Of a DNA stretch of 64,000 nucleotides, positions 35,850 through 48,050 are shown in pieces. Location: NCBI GenBank assembly GCA_022605425.2, contig JAKIMF020000001.1, positions 870,501 to 934,500 on the forward strand. The letters run 5' to 3'. The notes beneath the pieces were generated by a model. It was not told the origin of the DNA, did not search any database, and was given only the letters and a program-made list of their open reading frames with translations. The translations under genes were made by a program, and so were the position numbers. The first letter of the stretch is position 1, and each line of letters starts with the position of its first letter. This DNA comes from Hamiltosporidium tvaerminnensis (taxonomy: Eukaryota; Microsporidia; Dubosqiidae).

Positions 35850-38740
35850 CTAGGTGACATTACGCCCCTTTAAGACTTCTAGCCTTGTTTACTATAAACT
35901 TCCACCTATCCCGATCAATACACGTCGATTTAGTCTTTAGAATACCAAGTTAACTGATATTTTTTTTGACATTGTCTAGCCATCTAGTTTTTGAACAACC
36001 TGAAAGTCTTCTACCTAAAGTATTGAACATTCAAACTGCTTTTTAATACTCCGCTTTCTGGCATTCACTGGTGATGACTCAGCAATTATAGTCCGGTTCT
36101 TTATACTTCGTGTGAAAATCCTAAATTTCGATATAAATATTGCCGCTCAGTGGTTTATACGAATTCGCTGAGTTTTATTAGTTTCTAGATTCTCTATAGA
36201 ATTTTTTGTTCTCATATACCTATTATCTCTTCGGTACGCTGTTAACAATATCAAAATTTCACATTCGACATTAAAATATGTCCTATTATAGTACTATATA
36301 TCATTTCCTTGCTTCTCTGGCTTATAAATTGAGATTTTGGGATTTTCTAAAAGATTAAATAGGCTTTGATTCTCTCTTTTATTCTCGCAAATTATCATTA
36401 TTATTTGTCAGAACCTCTCCTAGATATTTAAAAGACGATATACTCTCAAGCAGGTATCAATATACTTAAAAATGGGTGCAATGTTTTCATGATTATTTGA
36501 AGTCATATCATATATTTTTTAATTTCATCTATGAAATTCTGCTTTTAGCATTTCGTATTCGATCTTTCTGACATGATCTCTGAAGTAGTTCTACTTTTTT
36601 TATATAATATTAATTTTATCGACCATAGATAAAAAATGTATTGTTCTGCTGTGCAGATATTCTTGCGAGAAATTCCTTGCCATTCTTATAGCCTTTTTCG
36701 AGTGTTCCATTAAAAAGCATACCGGCGACCGTACTTATTTTCTTAAACACCAGCCTTTTCGAAATTTTTGAGAATCTTAACGCTAAACAACTTTGCTTCT
36801 ATTATTTTTCAAAGCAATTCTGATAAGACTTAATACTTTCTCTGAATTCTGAAATCCTAATAGTATTTCATAAATAAAATATGAGTATGGCTACCGTGTG
36901 CCTGTTAATAGTCAATAAAAGCTAGTCAATGCCCTGGTTATACACTCTGCCTTTTTTAGAACGACGAATATATGGTCGATTGTTTATTTTTCATTCCAAA
37001 GCAACTTGTTATACCGAGATTCCTTTCATAGTATGTTTTAAGTCGTTTTGCTATAACTTTGGATGGTATTTTATATGTGAATCTCAGGAAATATTTTACC
37101 TGTAATTTGATCTGGTTAAATTCATGCCTTTTCTAAAATGAGCAAATAAAATCCATATCCCAGTTTTCGTCTATTTCTTTATTTTGCTAAACTTTTAAGG
37201 GTACAGAAAATTTTATTTCCAACATCGTATTTCAACGATATTTTAATATCTAAGCGTCTACGCGATCGTCACATGGTTCTTTATCGTTTTTGCAAGAAAT
37301 TAATTGCTTTTTCAAATTTTAAAAGTCAAGGCTTTATTATATTTATTTTTTTTCTAAGTTTATTTTAATCCTTAAAGTTTTTCGCTCCCTTTCCTGTTTT
37401 TCCTTCGCCTAGTTTAAAAGTCCTTCAAAATATTTTGCTCTCCATAGATCTATGACTTTTTTTAATCTGGTCCTAACTCTTCATTGACTATATGCATTGC
37501 AACGTTCTTGACCCAAAGCCTCTTCTTGTATCTTTAATATATGTAGGTATTCTTCTTGTTCGTTTATTTAATAATTCTGCTTCTAATTGCTCGATATTTT
37601 CTTAATGGTATTTTCTGTTTCTGCATAACTGCAGAGGTTTAGCCCACAGTATTAGAATGTAGTAATTTTTCTCTGTTTTTGTCTCGGTAGCAGTTTATTT
37701 ACTGCTTTGTTTTGTTGGTAAACTGCGATTTTGTATTATTCATCGTACCAAATTTTTCTGCGTTAGTGTTTTTTAAAGCCAATTACTTCTTTGGCCTCTT
37801 TTTGCATATTATACTTTGGATTTTCCAATTTATCTTGTATAAATTCGTTCCCGCAGCTTTTGCTTGGGTCTTTAAAAGAACGTATACTTTAAGATACCTT
37901 TAATAATTTTCTTACATTAGATATCTTTGAATTATTGGCTGCAAATTTCTTAGCTTGAAGTTTTTTACAGGCCAATTATTGAAATTCTTTGGCGAAATTT
38001 CAAAATTTCAAAGTAGTAATTCGAGCTGGTGTTTGATCTGCATATGCTTTTACATCTTGCATACACAATGCGTGTCCTGTATCTACTATTGCCTGATCTA
38101 TTTGATCAACCGTATGATTATCCAGCGATTTCCACGTTGCCCTATGTATTCCTTTATTTATAAAACATGTACTAGATATAACAATATTCCTGCTAGTTGC
38201 AAATTGAATTAGTCGAACACCATTTTTATTTGTGTCATTTTGCGTGCTCACTTTTCCCATATTTTACATTTAGACCTTTTTTTACATACTTTTGCATTCA
38301 TGTCACCGAGCACTATCTTTATGTCATTATTTGGGGCTTTGTCATATGTTCCTCTACCAAGTCATACAAGCTGTCTTTTACCATGTCATTTGTTTCTTCA
38401 GTAGGAACATTTGCACACAGTATTGTACATTAAAGAATTATGCTTCCAACCCCATTTGAAAGATCTCTTATTTATTCCTTGAAAATCTTATACTTTATGT
38501 ACCAAATTGTTATTTATAGCAAATAATGTATCTTGAATATAGGAGGTCTCGTTTTCACTTTAAAAGATCTATGGTCTTCGGTTTTAAGTATATATCTCCC
38601 TTACTACAAATTTCTTCCAGCACTACAATGTCTTTTCATATTTTGAAATTCTGAGTTCTAAGTATTAAAGCTTCTGGCTCATTAAGTTTCCGCATATCCC
38701 AAGTTGCCATCCTTTGTTCATTTTTTAAATTTTCTGTCTT
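35850..38740 (-). mobile_element. Decayed LINE with AP-type endonuclease (arthropod-like)
   Basis: A different class from the RLE LINEs. On the minus strand, near 38710, the start of an exonuclease/endonuclease/phosphatase domain is visible (MATWDMRKLNEPEALIL). The open frame 38260-38000 follows, with the family block NGVRLIQFATSRNIVISST and then the HRATWKS...DQIDQAIVD motif. RT remnants lie across 37900-36000, with the 3' coding end DRDRWKFIVNKARSL near 35880. Stops and frameshifts are everywhere. The endonuclease block resembles the craniofacial-development-protein-2-like/endonuclease-reverse transcriptase proteins common in arthropod LINEs. A 3' fragment occurs at 17545. Confidence 0.75.
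38000..38260 (-). pseudogene. AP-endonuclease domain fragment of the LINE
   Basis: An 86-codon open remnant within the decayed LINE. It contains the conserved stretch ending in the ATW...NQIDH-type motif of exonuclease/endonuclease/phosphatase LINE proteins. The catalytic histidine expected after QID is glutamine here (DQIDQ), so this domain is inactive even before counting the frameshifts around it. Confidence 0.75.
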
Positions 38741-39082
38741 TGTTTTTTTTCGTAATTTCTTTTGTTCGATTTAGTCTTGTGATCGTAAAGTTTTGTAAAA
38801 GTTTAATAATATCTTTATGTTCTCCCGGTACGGTTTTTAGCTAGAAGCTCAACCCCCTCATTTCTCACCTGGACTTGTGATTTGCTATGGCTGAGTTAGA
38901 TTTTTTGTTAACAAATTATCGCATTTTCGAATTACTTTGTTTTTAATATTCATTTTAGAGAATTGGAAACTATAAAATTAACTATTTTGGCTTCGAGAAT
39001 TTCATTTATAAAAATATTACAAGAGTGAAAATTATTTCAAATTTTATGCGAAATAAAAAATAATAATGTACAAAAATGAAGT

Positions 39083-40138
39083 ATGAAACACCATCAAGGC
39101 TGTTTGAAGAAACAAAGTTTTATATTTATTTCTGAAACTTTGTTTCTAATGTTTCTTGTATTTTTAACTGATTCATTAACAATAATTATGAATACAAGTA
39201 TAATGAAAGCAGAAAGAAATAAATATTTGCAAATTTTGCAAAAATACATTGCCATAGTTCCTATTTTTATACAAGCGACAATAAATGGGTATGTAATAAG
39301 AAAGTTTACTGGAAGAAAATCATCTTCAAAATGTTTACCAATTTTAATGGTAGAACTATTTAAACTAATAATTTCCAGCTATATGAAAACAAAACAACCA
39401 GTAGATTATAATTTGGATATCTTTACAATGGGAATTATAACATTTTGTAAAAGTATTCTTATGTGGAATTTCGTTTATAGATTGCATCCTATGTATTTTT
39501 CGGTGTGTTATCAGTCAAGAATTATATTTTTGTGTGTAATTTCGTATATTGTAATGAAAAAACGTTTTTTTATCTATCAATATTGGGGTCAAGGATTGAT
39601 ATTTATTGGTATAATATTGCCAGAAATTCTGAAAAACCATATTAAATCTAAATCACAAAATGTTGAAGTAATAACTTGTCTGGCGATAATAACAGCAGGA
39701 TTTTTAAATTCGTTTGGTTCAGTCTTTTTCGAGGTAAAAATTAAGAAAAAGGTACAAAATTTTTGGGATTATACATTTCAGTATTCTGTTTTTGCAGTTA
39801 TAATTACATTTATAGGATGTTTAGTAGAATTTTATGTAAAGGAAATAGATATAATATCGAATTTTGAATCCCTGTTTTTTTGGCTTGCTATAATTTTGAA
39901 TTCCTTGGGTTCTATGGTGGCTTCTTATTTAGCACTGATTTTGTGTCCCTTAACAAGAACATTTTTAATGATATTAAGTTCTGCGATGTCTACAACTGTC
40001 ATATCGCTTCTATTACAAAACAAAATTCAACCTATCAACATATTTTCGTTAATTATAGTATATACAGGAACCATGATATACGAAATAGGAAATACTAAAA
40101 CTATTAACAATAAAAAAAACAATCACGATATTGTTTGA
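39083..40138 (+). CDS. Nucleotide-sugar transporter (SLC35A-like)
   Basis: A multi-spanning protein of the UDP-sugar/CMP-sialate transporter family that exchanges a cytosolic nucleotide sugar for a lumenal nucleotide monophosphate in the ER or Golgi. Diagnostic blocks are LPILMVELFKLIISS (helix 2 region), MYFSVCYQSRIIFL followed by a basic KKRF and a YWGQGLIFIGIILPE helix, and near the C-terminus SYLALILCPLTRTFLMILSSAMST. About nine or ten membrane segments can be drawn. The 351-residue frame begins at 39083, but the paralogue at 56010 starts where this protein has methionine 41 (39203), so the first 40 codons, which encode one extra hydrophobic segment, may be untranslated. The substrate is not readable from sequence; UDP-GlcNAc or UDP-galactose are the likely choices. 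Confidence 0.88.
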   Translation: MKHHQGCLKKQSFIFISETLFLMFLVFLTDSLTIIMNTSIMKAERNKYLQILQKYIAIVPIFIQATINGYVIRKFTGRKSSSKCLPILMVELFKLIISSYMKTKQPVDYNLDIFTMGIITFCKSILMWNFVYRLHPMYFSVCYQSRIIFLCVISYIVMKKRFFIYQYWGQGLIFIGIILPEILKNHIKSKSQNVEVITCLAIITAGFLNSFGSVFFEVKIKKKVQNFWDYTFQYSVFAVIITFIGCLVEFYVKEIDIISNFESLFFWLAIILNSLGSMVASYLALILCPLTRTFLMILSSAMSTTVISLLLQNKIQPINIFSLIIVYTGTMIYEIGNTKTINNKKNNHDIV

Positions 40139-40884
40139 TAAAAAAAATTCAAAGATATTAAAAAAATAATATTTATTTATTAATTTCTTATTTGTATTTA
40201 ATTTAAAATAGGTTTGTTAATTAGTAAATTTTTCTAGGTTAGATATTTAATATAGCACTTTTGCTTTTGTTTATATGAAAACGTAGCTGAATTTAACATC
40301 TTAATATAAAAAGGACAAATGTTTGGAAAAATACAATTTTGAACAACAAAATTAAATTAAAAAATTAATTTTTGTGTTTTTAAACTTAGAGTAACAAAAT
40401 ATTCATTTTACGCGGTTACTGACTATTTATCAGTGAAATAAATATCAATTTACAGGGTTAAGATAACATGTCTTTTATTTGAAATGAATCTGGTGTATCG
40501 AAAAAAATGCAATGACTCATTAGGATAGTCTAAGAATTATATAAATCGAAAGCAAAGTATGTCTTATTAAAAGCTATCAAAATGTGCTTAGTTTAATCAT
40601 AAGAAAACAATATATTGTAAACTTATTTTTTGATACGCTGAATATCAATTAAATATTTTAAAACACATTAAATGCATCTATTTAAGAAGTTCTTTGATTA
40701 TGATCTGAAATAAACATCAAATCAAAAGTGGGGAATGAAACCATAAATTTTTTATAATAAATAGAAACCCAAGCATTTAAGGTATTTGTCAATAGTAATC
40801 ATCTTCTATGATCTCGTATTATATAAGAATATAAAGGCTTAACAATGCGCAGCTTGAAAAAAATAAATCTGTTTTATAAACTTA
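40139..40884. other. AT-rich spacer, nothing recognised
   Basis: Downstream of the transporter, before repeat D1. No gene or RNA seen. Confidence 0.4.
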
Positions 40885-41830
40885 CTAGACTTTAAGCTCC
40901 TAGAAACGAACTTTCATTTACATTCATAAAAAAAAATGTCCCAAAAAATCCTATCCCTAATATCTGAAGCTTTGGTTTTGAAACGTTTTAACAAAAATAT
41001 CTTAGTCTCACCTGGTTTCTTTGTTTACCTTTTTTTTAGTCTTTCATTTGCAAATTATTGCCCGACTTGTGCAATTTACCAAACAAAATCTTAAGCTTTA
41101 TAAACTGCCTATTGCTCTTCTTCTTTTATAATTAAATTGAATTTTTCTAAACTTCAGCTTAGTGTTTTATGTTTAGTCTTTTCACATTCCACCTATTTTC
41201 ATTAAATTCTGTGCTTTTCTCGAAAAAATTTATTATTGTTAAGTTTTTTTATTGCTTTGAAAAACTGTGCTTTTTAAGAATATGTTGTATTGTTTGTTCA
41301 TTGTATAAATTCTCAGATATTTTTAGTAAAAGTCTTTTGATTTAATCAAGTATAAACTTCCACAAAGCTATTCCACCAAAATGCTTTGTGGAATTATTAT
41401 TCAGAATATATACATTACACAGAATAATGGTAGAAAAGCATCAATCATATCTTATAATTTTATATGTAACAATAATTCTGAAAAGAATTTTTATTAAAGA
41501 ATTATTTTTTTGTGCAAAAATTAAAGCGTTAGAAAGATTAAAAACCCAGATTTATTATGTTATTCTTGATAAATAATACTATTTAGAAGAAAATTTTACG
41601 AATTTATTGAGAATATTTTTTTGGACAAATAGAAAGTTTTTAATTGTTTTATGTTCAGTTCTACTCACATTATTGGTTGGCTATGAGTTATTAGTAACTA
41701 GAAAGAGGCATATCTAATACGTGCACTCTTATGAGTGTCTTATAATCTTTTAATCGATTAAACATTTCGAGATGAGTCAGTCGTCGTTGAAATCAGAACA
41801 TTACTGAATTATATAAATGAGAATATTTAA
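40885..41830 (+). repeat. Dispersed repeat D1, copy 2 (~950 bp)
   Basis: Collinear partner of 18484-19442, starting at GACTTTAAGCTCCTAGAAACG and ending at GACATTACTGAAT-like sequence. The 62-codon frame at 41388 is not conserved in the partner. Confidence 0.65.
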
Positions 41831-42094
41831 TGGGTTTTTATTTCTAGGTTTTGGATGTAATTGTAACTGATACACAAATTGTAAGCATAAGAAGGTTATA
41901 GATTGCCGTATATTGTATATTTATAACGAATCAACAATAATAATACCATTATTAACTTGTATTTAAATAGACACATGTAATTAAATTATAGCCAAATAAG
42001 ATGGTACTATTAGTACATTAAAATATTTTATGACACGAATTAAATATAAAGTTTAATCTCTTTTAAAAATAAACATGTGAAGAGATAATAACTA

Positions 42095-42290
42095 GAATAG
42101 AAACTTGTAGATTACTGATATATATGTACAATTCATATTGAAATCAATTCTGGCATTGTGGTGGAGTATAAATCACATCGGATCTATAGATAAATCCCCT
42201 ATAATTCTCGGTTATAACTGATTAAAAGAAACAAATTAAAAATATGCCTTTCTTTACTCCTCGACACTAAGAGGTAAAAGAGGAATGAAA
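42095..42290 (+). repeat. Small dispersed repeat, family S2, copy 3
   Basis: Matches 230-442 (GGCATTGTGGTGGAGTATAAATCAC, CTCGACACTAAGAGGTAAAAGAGGAATG) and the minus strand of 26280-26500 (CCTATAATTCTCGG, AAAAGAAACAAATT). Non-coding. Confidence 0.6.
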
Positions 42291-44505
42291 TAAGTAAGTA
42301 ATGATAAAAACATACACCAAATGAAATTTAAATTCAATCCGAAACAATTTATTGTACGAATCTTCTAATTAACTAAATATATTAAAAATTAACAATTTAA
42401 AACATATCCCGGAAACAAAAATAAGTACAGCTTACTAAAACTGTATTTGAGAATAACCAAGATACTCTCTTATATATAGAAATTAACCAATATATATATT
42501 TTTAGGATTTAGATTTCTTACAGAGAATTAAATATTTTTTGCTTCTGGAATATCCGTCGCTAGATAAATTGCTTTGTGAATGTTCTAGGGTGGGGAAATG
42601 GATGGTTTGATACATTTTCTGGTTATATTTCTCTATTGAAAACTGTCTGTTGTACATTTCTCTCACCTATGTTTTATTATTAAAAACTAGCTTCATATTG
42701 TTTGTCATAGATTAATAGCAGTACTGCTGGTTTTAACAGACTCCGGTCTTTAAAAATGTAAACAGTTGTATTAGTTTACGCTTCATCATAGGTTATCTCA
42801 TTAAAATAATTCTAGTATAAACGAATAAATATTATTTGGATTTTTCTTTGCCACTTTTTTTTCCTTTGAATTTAGTCTTTGACATCATCACATAATCATT
42901 GAAGTCTTTTTACATATGAAGGCTAATTTAATTTGACCATAGTATAAAAATGATATATAAAAATGCCATGACAAATGCGAGTCCAATTTATATTTTAATG
43001 CCCTAAATACACGTCAACTTATGCTTTTGATAACATATTTAAACTGTCCTTTATTTGTAAATCTAATCACAACTAATTTACTATGATGATAAATTGATAA
43101 GTACATAATTTATTTAAAAGATTAAAAATCATAAATCTAAACTAATGGCAGTAGCGTATCAAATTAAAGGAATAAAAATCATTTGAACGCTTTTAAATTC
43201 TGCAATAGAAATGTTGTGCGAATATTTTAGAAAGATGAAAATGAACTAAATCCTTAATTTTTAACATTATCGCAATGTGTTAGATGAATTCTGTTGTATA
43301 ATTATTAATTATAAAATATGGGATCATAAGAAGATTTAAAAGATATAAATTAAACATGTTCGAATGTAGACCAAACACCTTAGATAAAGTTGTACTTTAT
43401 CTATACTTAAACAAGAAAAATCGACTGAAAAGAACTCTAATTACACATAGCGTTAAGATGTTTACAGCGTAAAATGAGAAATAAAAAACTATTTTCTGAT
43501 TTTAAATTTCAAACGTAATTAAAATTTTGATTTAAGTCCAAACTTCTGACCAGTAAGCAGTGGTTCTGGTTATAGATATTTGCTTAATAATGATTACAGA
43601 AATATAAGAATTTAAAATGCAAAAAACCATTTAAGTTTTTCATCAAATTAGTGTTGAAGGGATGCGTGTAAAAAATTAAATCATCATTTATGCTTGCATG
43701 AAAAGAAATTAATATATCTATTTTCTAAAATTATACACAAAATCAAAAAAGCTATATTGTAAAAAAAATTGGGTTTGTTTGAAGTCTTTATTGATTTGCT
43801 TATAATTTTAAAAACGATAAGGAAAGATTCTGTATATAAGATTAATCAAGCATAAAAATAATTTTGGGGATCAGCAAAATGTATGACTTAACGCAAATAA
43901 TACAAATATTTCTAAAAACTTCATTTTGTATGTTGAAGTGTAAATATATAAGATTTTGGTAGTATACTAACTAATCTATAAGAATTTTCTGACAATCAAT
44001 AAACAATAAATAAATTCATAAAAAAATCTATTGAAACATATCGCTTCGGGAAAATCTAGACCTAATTGATTTTTCGATTCAAATATAAAGCTGAAAATTC
44101 AATTCACATTCAATTTGATTTTTTTATCAAGACCTATATGGTTCAGTCTTTATTTTCGAATTTAAGCTGCCCAACAATATCAAATCATAAAATTAGAAAT
44201 GACAGTATTTGCCTAAAAATTTCTGAATCTGAAGACTATATAAATAAAGAATAAATTTGAGAAACCAAGCTATTTTAAATAATTATAATTTTAAAAACAG
44301 AAAGTTGGATTTTTTAGAGCGGAGATAGGTAACTATTTTGTTTTAATAGAAATGATTTTTAAGAAATATATTTGAATCTAATATAAAGTTACCTATATTC
44401 TATACATATTATCTATAAAGCAAAAGTATTTGGTTATATTTAAATTTCATTACCTAAATAATGTAAGAAATCATTTTTGGAAATATTTAAAATTTTAAAT
44501 TTAGT
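42291..44505. other. 2.2-kb AT-rich region, nothing recognised
   Basis: No gene, RNA or identifiable repeat. The 62-codon frame at 44066-44254 has no support. Confidence 0.45.
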
Positions 44506-44516
44506 GAGTATTTATG

Positions 44517-45243
44517 TAGTGGAGGGAGGATAACCACATAAAAAACTTTCTGCTTGGCAAGAGTGTGTGAAACTGATTGGGGATCATTGTTTGGATTTTT
44601 GGTGGGAATAAAACCACACTACATCTTCGGTTGTTCCATGGGAGTTGTTATGAAGAGGAGAGGTCTAAGAAATGGAGAAACTTTTTCTACAAATGTATTT
44701 GTAGTATTTTATGTAACTAGATTGCAGACCGCAGCTGAGAATGTAAGTAATTTCCATGTAAAAGCATGGAAACCTAGCCTTGATCACTCGGGTTAGAAGA
44801 CTGAGCGCCGGGAGATATAAAAATAAAAACCATTTAAAGCCGGGAGAGCTAAGTAGCAGGTTATACATGTTGGTATGACATTGCACTGTCTAGGTGGACC
44901 CCATGTAAATCTCTGAAATATATCTTAGCTAGAAGTTTATTGGGTTCAGAAAGTGTAGAGTAAGTGGGAATGCTGCATAGTCTTGGGGGAGCCCAGGGGG
45001 GGCTTCGGCCTTCGATCACACTCCATGCAACGGACATTAACGAACTCCGGGCAACTGCCTCGCCTATTAATTAGGTTCTACACACCTGATAGATGAAAGG
45101 CTTTGAGACGTAGGTATCGCAGGGGTTACTGATGGAGTTTCGGGGTAGCAGTTATTTATGTTAAACCTAGAACTGCGTTAATGTCATGAAAACAAATATA
45201 ATACTTGCCACTATTTTAAAAATATGTGATACTTTTAAATAAA
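44517..45243 (+). repeat. Structured repeat family S1, well-preserved copy with TSD
   Basis: Full-length ~727-bp copy flanked by near-identical GAGTATTTATG (44506-44516) and GAGTATATTATG (45244-45255), a likely target duplication. Hairpins are retained: CTACAAAT-GT-ATTTGTAG (only the loop changed relative to the copy at 13262), CCATG-loop-CATGG, and GGC-TTCG-GCC near 45000-45010. Clear ends plus a duplication point to insertion by a mobile mechanism, probably retroposition using a LINE enzyme. Confidence 0.87.
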
Positions 45244-45255
45244 GAGTATATTATG

Positions 45256-45707
45256 CCAATTTTCTATTAGCTCTACATGGTTAAATCGATCTCTAGCATC
45301 TATTAGACTACGCGAACTACAAAAAGAAAAAACATGCTTATTTTTGACTATAAATATGTGTTTCAACATTCGTAAACATCTTGGTTTAGAATTTAGACTA
45401 TTAGAGGTATTCATTTTTTTCTTGGAATAATTGTCCGTAGAAAGTATACAACTATTGGTATAATGGGTTTTTAAGCAGCTTAGAATTTTGTTTTCAAAAA
45501 GAAGAAAGATTTTTAGAATTTTAGATTTTATTTTTTGCTTTAATTAGAGAAGAAAATTGCATAACTGATAATCACGAGTGTATATAAATTAAAAATTTAA
45601 AATTTCAGTATATTCTCGTTTAAATATCTTTTGGGTTTCTCAAAAACTTCAAGGTTTTAGAGACGATGTAAGTAATAAAATTGTAAAAAATAATTAAAAA
45701 ATTGAAT
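45256..45707. other. AT-rich spacer, nothing recognised
   Basis: Between an S1 repeat and the 3' end of the second F1 pseudogene. Confidence 0.4.
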
Positions 45708-47132
45708 TTATTCAATTAATATAGCTTCATAAAGCCGAATGTATGCTAAAAAAAATTCTTTTGCTGTTCGACTAAAAATCATTATTATTTCCTTGGAATC
45801 AGTACTGCAGTTCTCTTTATAGATCTCTAAAATACTGACATATAAATCGAGAAACCTACTATTTTTGGATAATTTTAAAATTTCTTCATTCAAAAACTTT
45901 ATACTTCCAAGGAAATTTGCTTCTTCCGTTTTTCCAAATTTTTTTTCAAAAAACTCTTTATAAAATTTTAGTAAAAATACCTTGATAGCTGCTAAACATG
46001 AATCTAGAACTTCTTCGTTCGTTTTCTTAAACTTATCGAATATCGGTAAAAAAATTTCTAATTTTTTGGTTAGAATTAGTGTTCTGATCATATCAAAAAA
46101 TGTATCAGGGTCATCTAAATAATTGCATACGACTTCCTTTTGTTCTATTAGTATAGAAACCAATGTTTTCCAATACCAAAGTGACAGGTTTACCAATGCA
46201 CTTTGAACCCAACCTAGACTTCTCAATATTTTTTAATCTTTTTTCTATTGCGTTTAATTTTTCTTTAAATTCTTCAATTTTAGGAATGTAAGCGGGTAAA
46301 AATTCTTTCATTCCATCTACTGTTTTGATCTCAGCTGCTAAAGCATCTCCAATTATTTGCTTCAAAACAGTATCTGGGTATATTTTTTTAAGAAACGAAT
46401 CATAGACGTGATTCTTATCAAATATATTGGCTTTATAGAGGATAAAAACAAAAAATGCTCTTGGGTCACTATGGTCTAGTGAAATTTGAAATGATTTAAC
46501 TGTATGGAAATCATGATTTATATATTTTTCTAAAGTTATATTTAACAAGCTATCATTGAAAGATACATTCAAGAGACCAAACATTTCAATATGGTTTTTA
46601 CATTCTTTTACAAAAGTGCCAAATTTATGCAAAAAACCTATCACATTAGTTTCTCTGTTACACATCGTATAGCTTGAGCCGAAATATCGGGACTGTATTC
46701 AGAAGTGAATTTTTCAAATTTATCCAACGAAAATATAAAAGGGAGTACAACTAAATTAAGTCTCTCTATCCATTCTGATACTTTCTTAAGTGTTTCGTTT
46801 TGACTATTTTCTTCGACATAGCTTCTTTTTCTTAGAAGTTCCAATAAACTAGATATATCATCGGTAATATCTTTTAATTTACAGCCCGAATAACATAAAT
46901 CGAGAAAGATAGATTCCCCAAAACAAATCATTACAAATCCGAAATCTTTATTATCTTTATACTGGTCTTTCAAAAGTTTTCCCAATTGTGATTCTTGGAA
47001 TTCATGAAACTCATTTAAAAGTTGTTTCTGTTTCTTACTTTCCAAATTATTCTCTAAAAATGACTGAAAAAAGGAAGATCCACTTGTATATGTAATCAAT
47101 AAAAATAACAATTTTATTTTTAATATGAGCAT
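45708..47132 (-). pseudogene. Secreted protein family F1, second copy, two frameshifts
   Basis: Paralogue of 1329-2763. The ATG at 47132 starts a signal-peptide-like segment (MLILKIKLLFLLITYTSG). The coding sequence runs in three frames: 47132 to about 46655, about 46665 to 46215, and 46226 to 45708, each continuing the alignment to the paralogue. Shared blocks include ESQLGKLLKDQY (ESPLGKLLKNQY in the paralogue), KANIFDKNHVYDSFLKKI and FFLAYIRLYEAILIE. The corrected protein would be about 470 residues, helical and lysine-rich. No known family was recognised. Confidence 0.78.
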
Positions 47133-47335
47133 AATTTGAATTTTTTTTACCAATATATAGTTTTATAATTAACCATATTTGTATATATTAAGAAAAAAAC
47201 TACCATAAATAGATATTATAATTCACTGTAAATTATTATTTTAAAAAATTTACAAGTCAAAGTTGAAGTGAAAGCAAGTGAATATATTCTTAAAAAAATA
47301 AAATATGATTAAAATAGAAAAAAATGATGGTTCCA

Positions 47336-48050
47336 GCAAGAATTTGAATGATTAACAATATCAAAGAGCATATGCTTGGCTATGTGTATGTGGAACTGGC
47401 TTAAAAACCATTGTTTACATTTTTGTTGCAAGTAAACTACATATAATTTTCAGTTGCTTTGGAAATTCGTAAAAAGAGGATATAATCTACACAAGCTTGA
47501 ACATTTTCTAGCAACTTGGTTTGTAATTTTTAATTACATAGATGGCAACCCACTGGGAAACTTTTGGCAATCTCCATGTAAAAGCATGGAAACCTAGCCT
47601 TTATGATTAAGTTAGAAAAATTAACGCCTGATAGATACCTAAAGACCATACTCTTATATTCCGGGAAGGCTTAGAATTAGATAGTATCAGATGTTAGAAT
47701 ATTGCAAGATTTGTATGAATCTCACGTGAGTGCGGAGATATGTATTAGTGAGAAGTTTTTATAATTTGAAAGTTGTAGATTAAGTGAGACAGCTTTTCAT
47801 TAGAGGAGCACATGGTGGATGCGACCTGTGTTATACTACATGAATCAAAATTCACGAAAATCAGAAATCATTCGCACAGTAAATTGTTTTCCCAGACCTG
47901 TTATATGAAAGGCATTGGAATACAAACATTTAAGAATATATTTGAAGTTTTAGGCGTACTTATTCATCTTTAGCTCTAAATATGTGTGAATGCCTTAAAA
48001 ACAATATAAAAACCGATGCGACTTTTTCTATAAGATGAGATTTCTTAAAT
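47336..48050 (+). repeat. Structured repeat family S1, highly diverged copy
   Basis: Keeps the order of S1 blocks with heavy divergence. Landmarks are GCATATGCTTGGCTATGTG, GGCAACC, CCATGTAAAAGCATGGAAACCTAGCC (this hairpin block is intact and is the best-preserved part), GATACC, CCAGACCTG and GAATGCCTTAAAAACAATATAAAAACC. Survival of the CCATG...CATGG hairpin in a decayed copy is notable. Confidence 0.65.
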
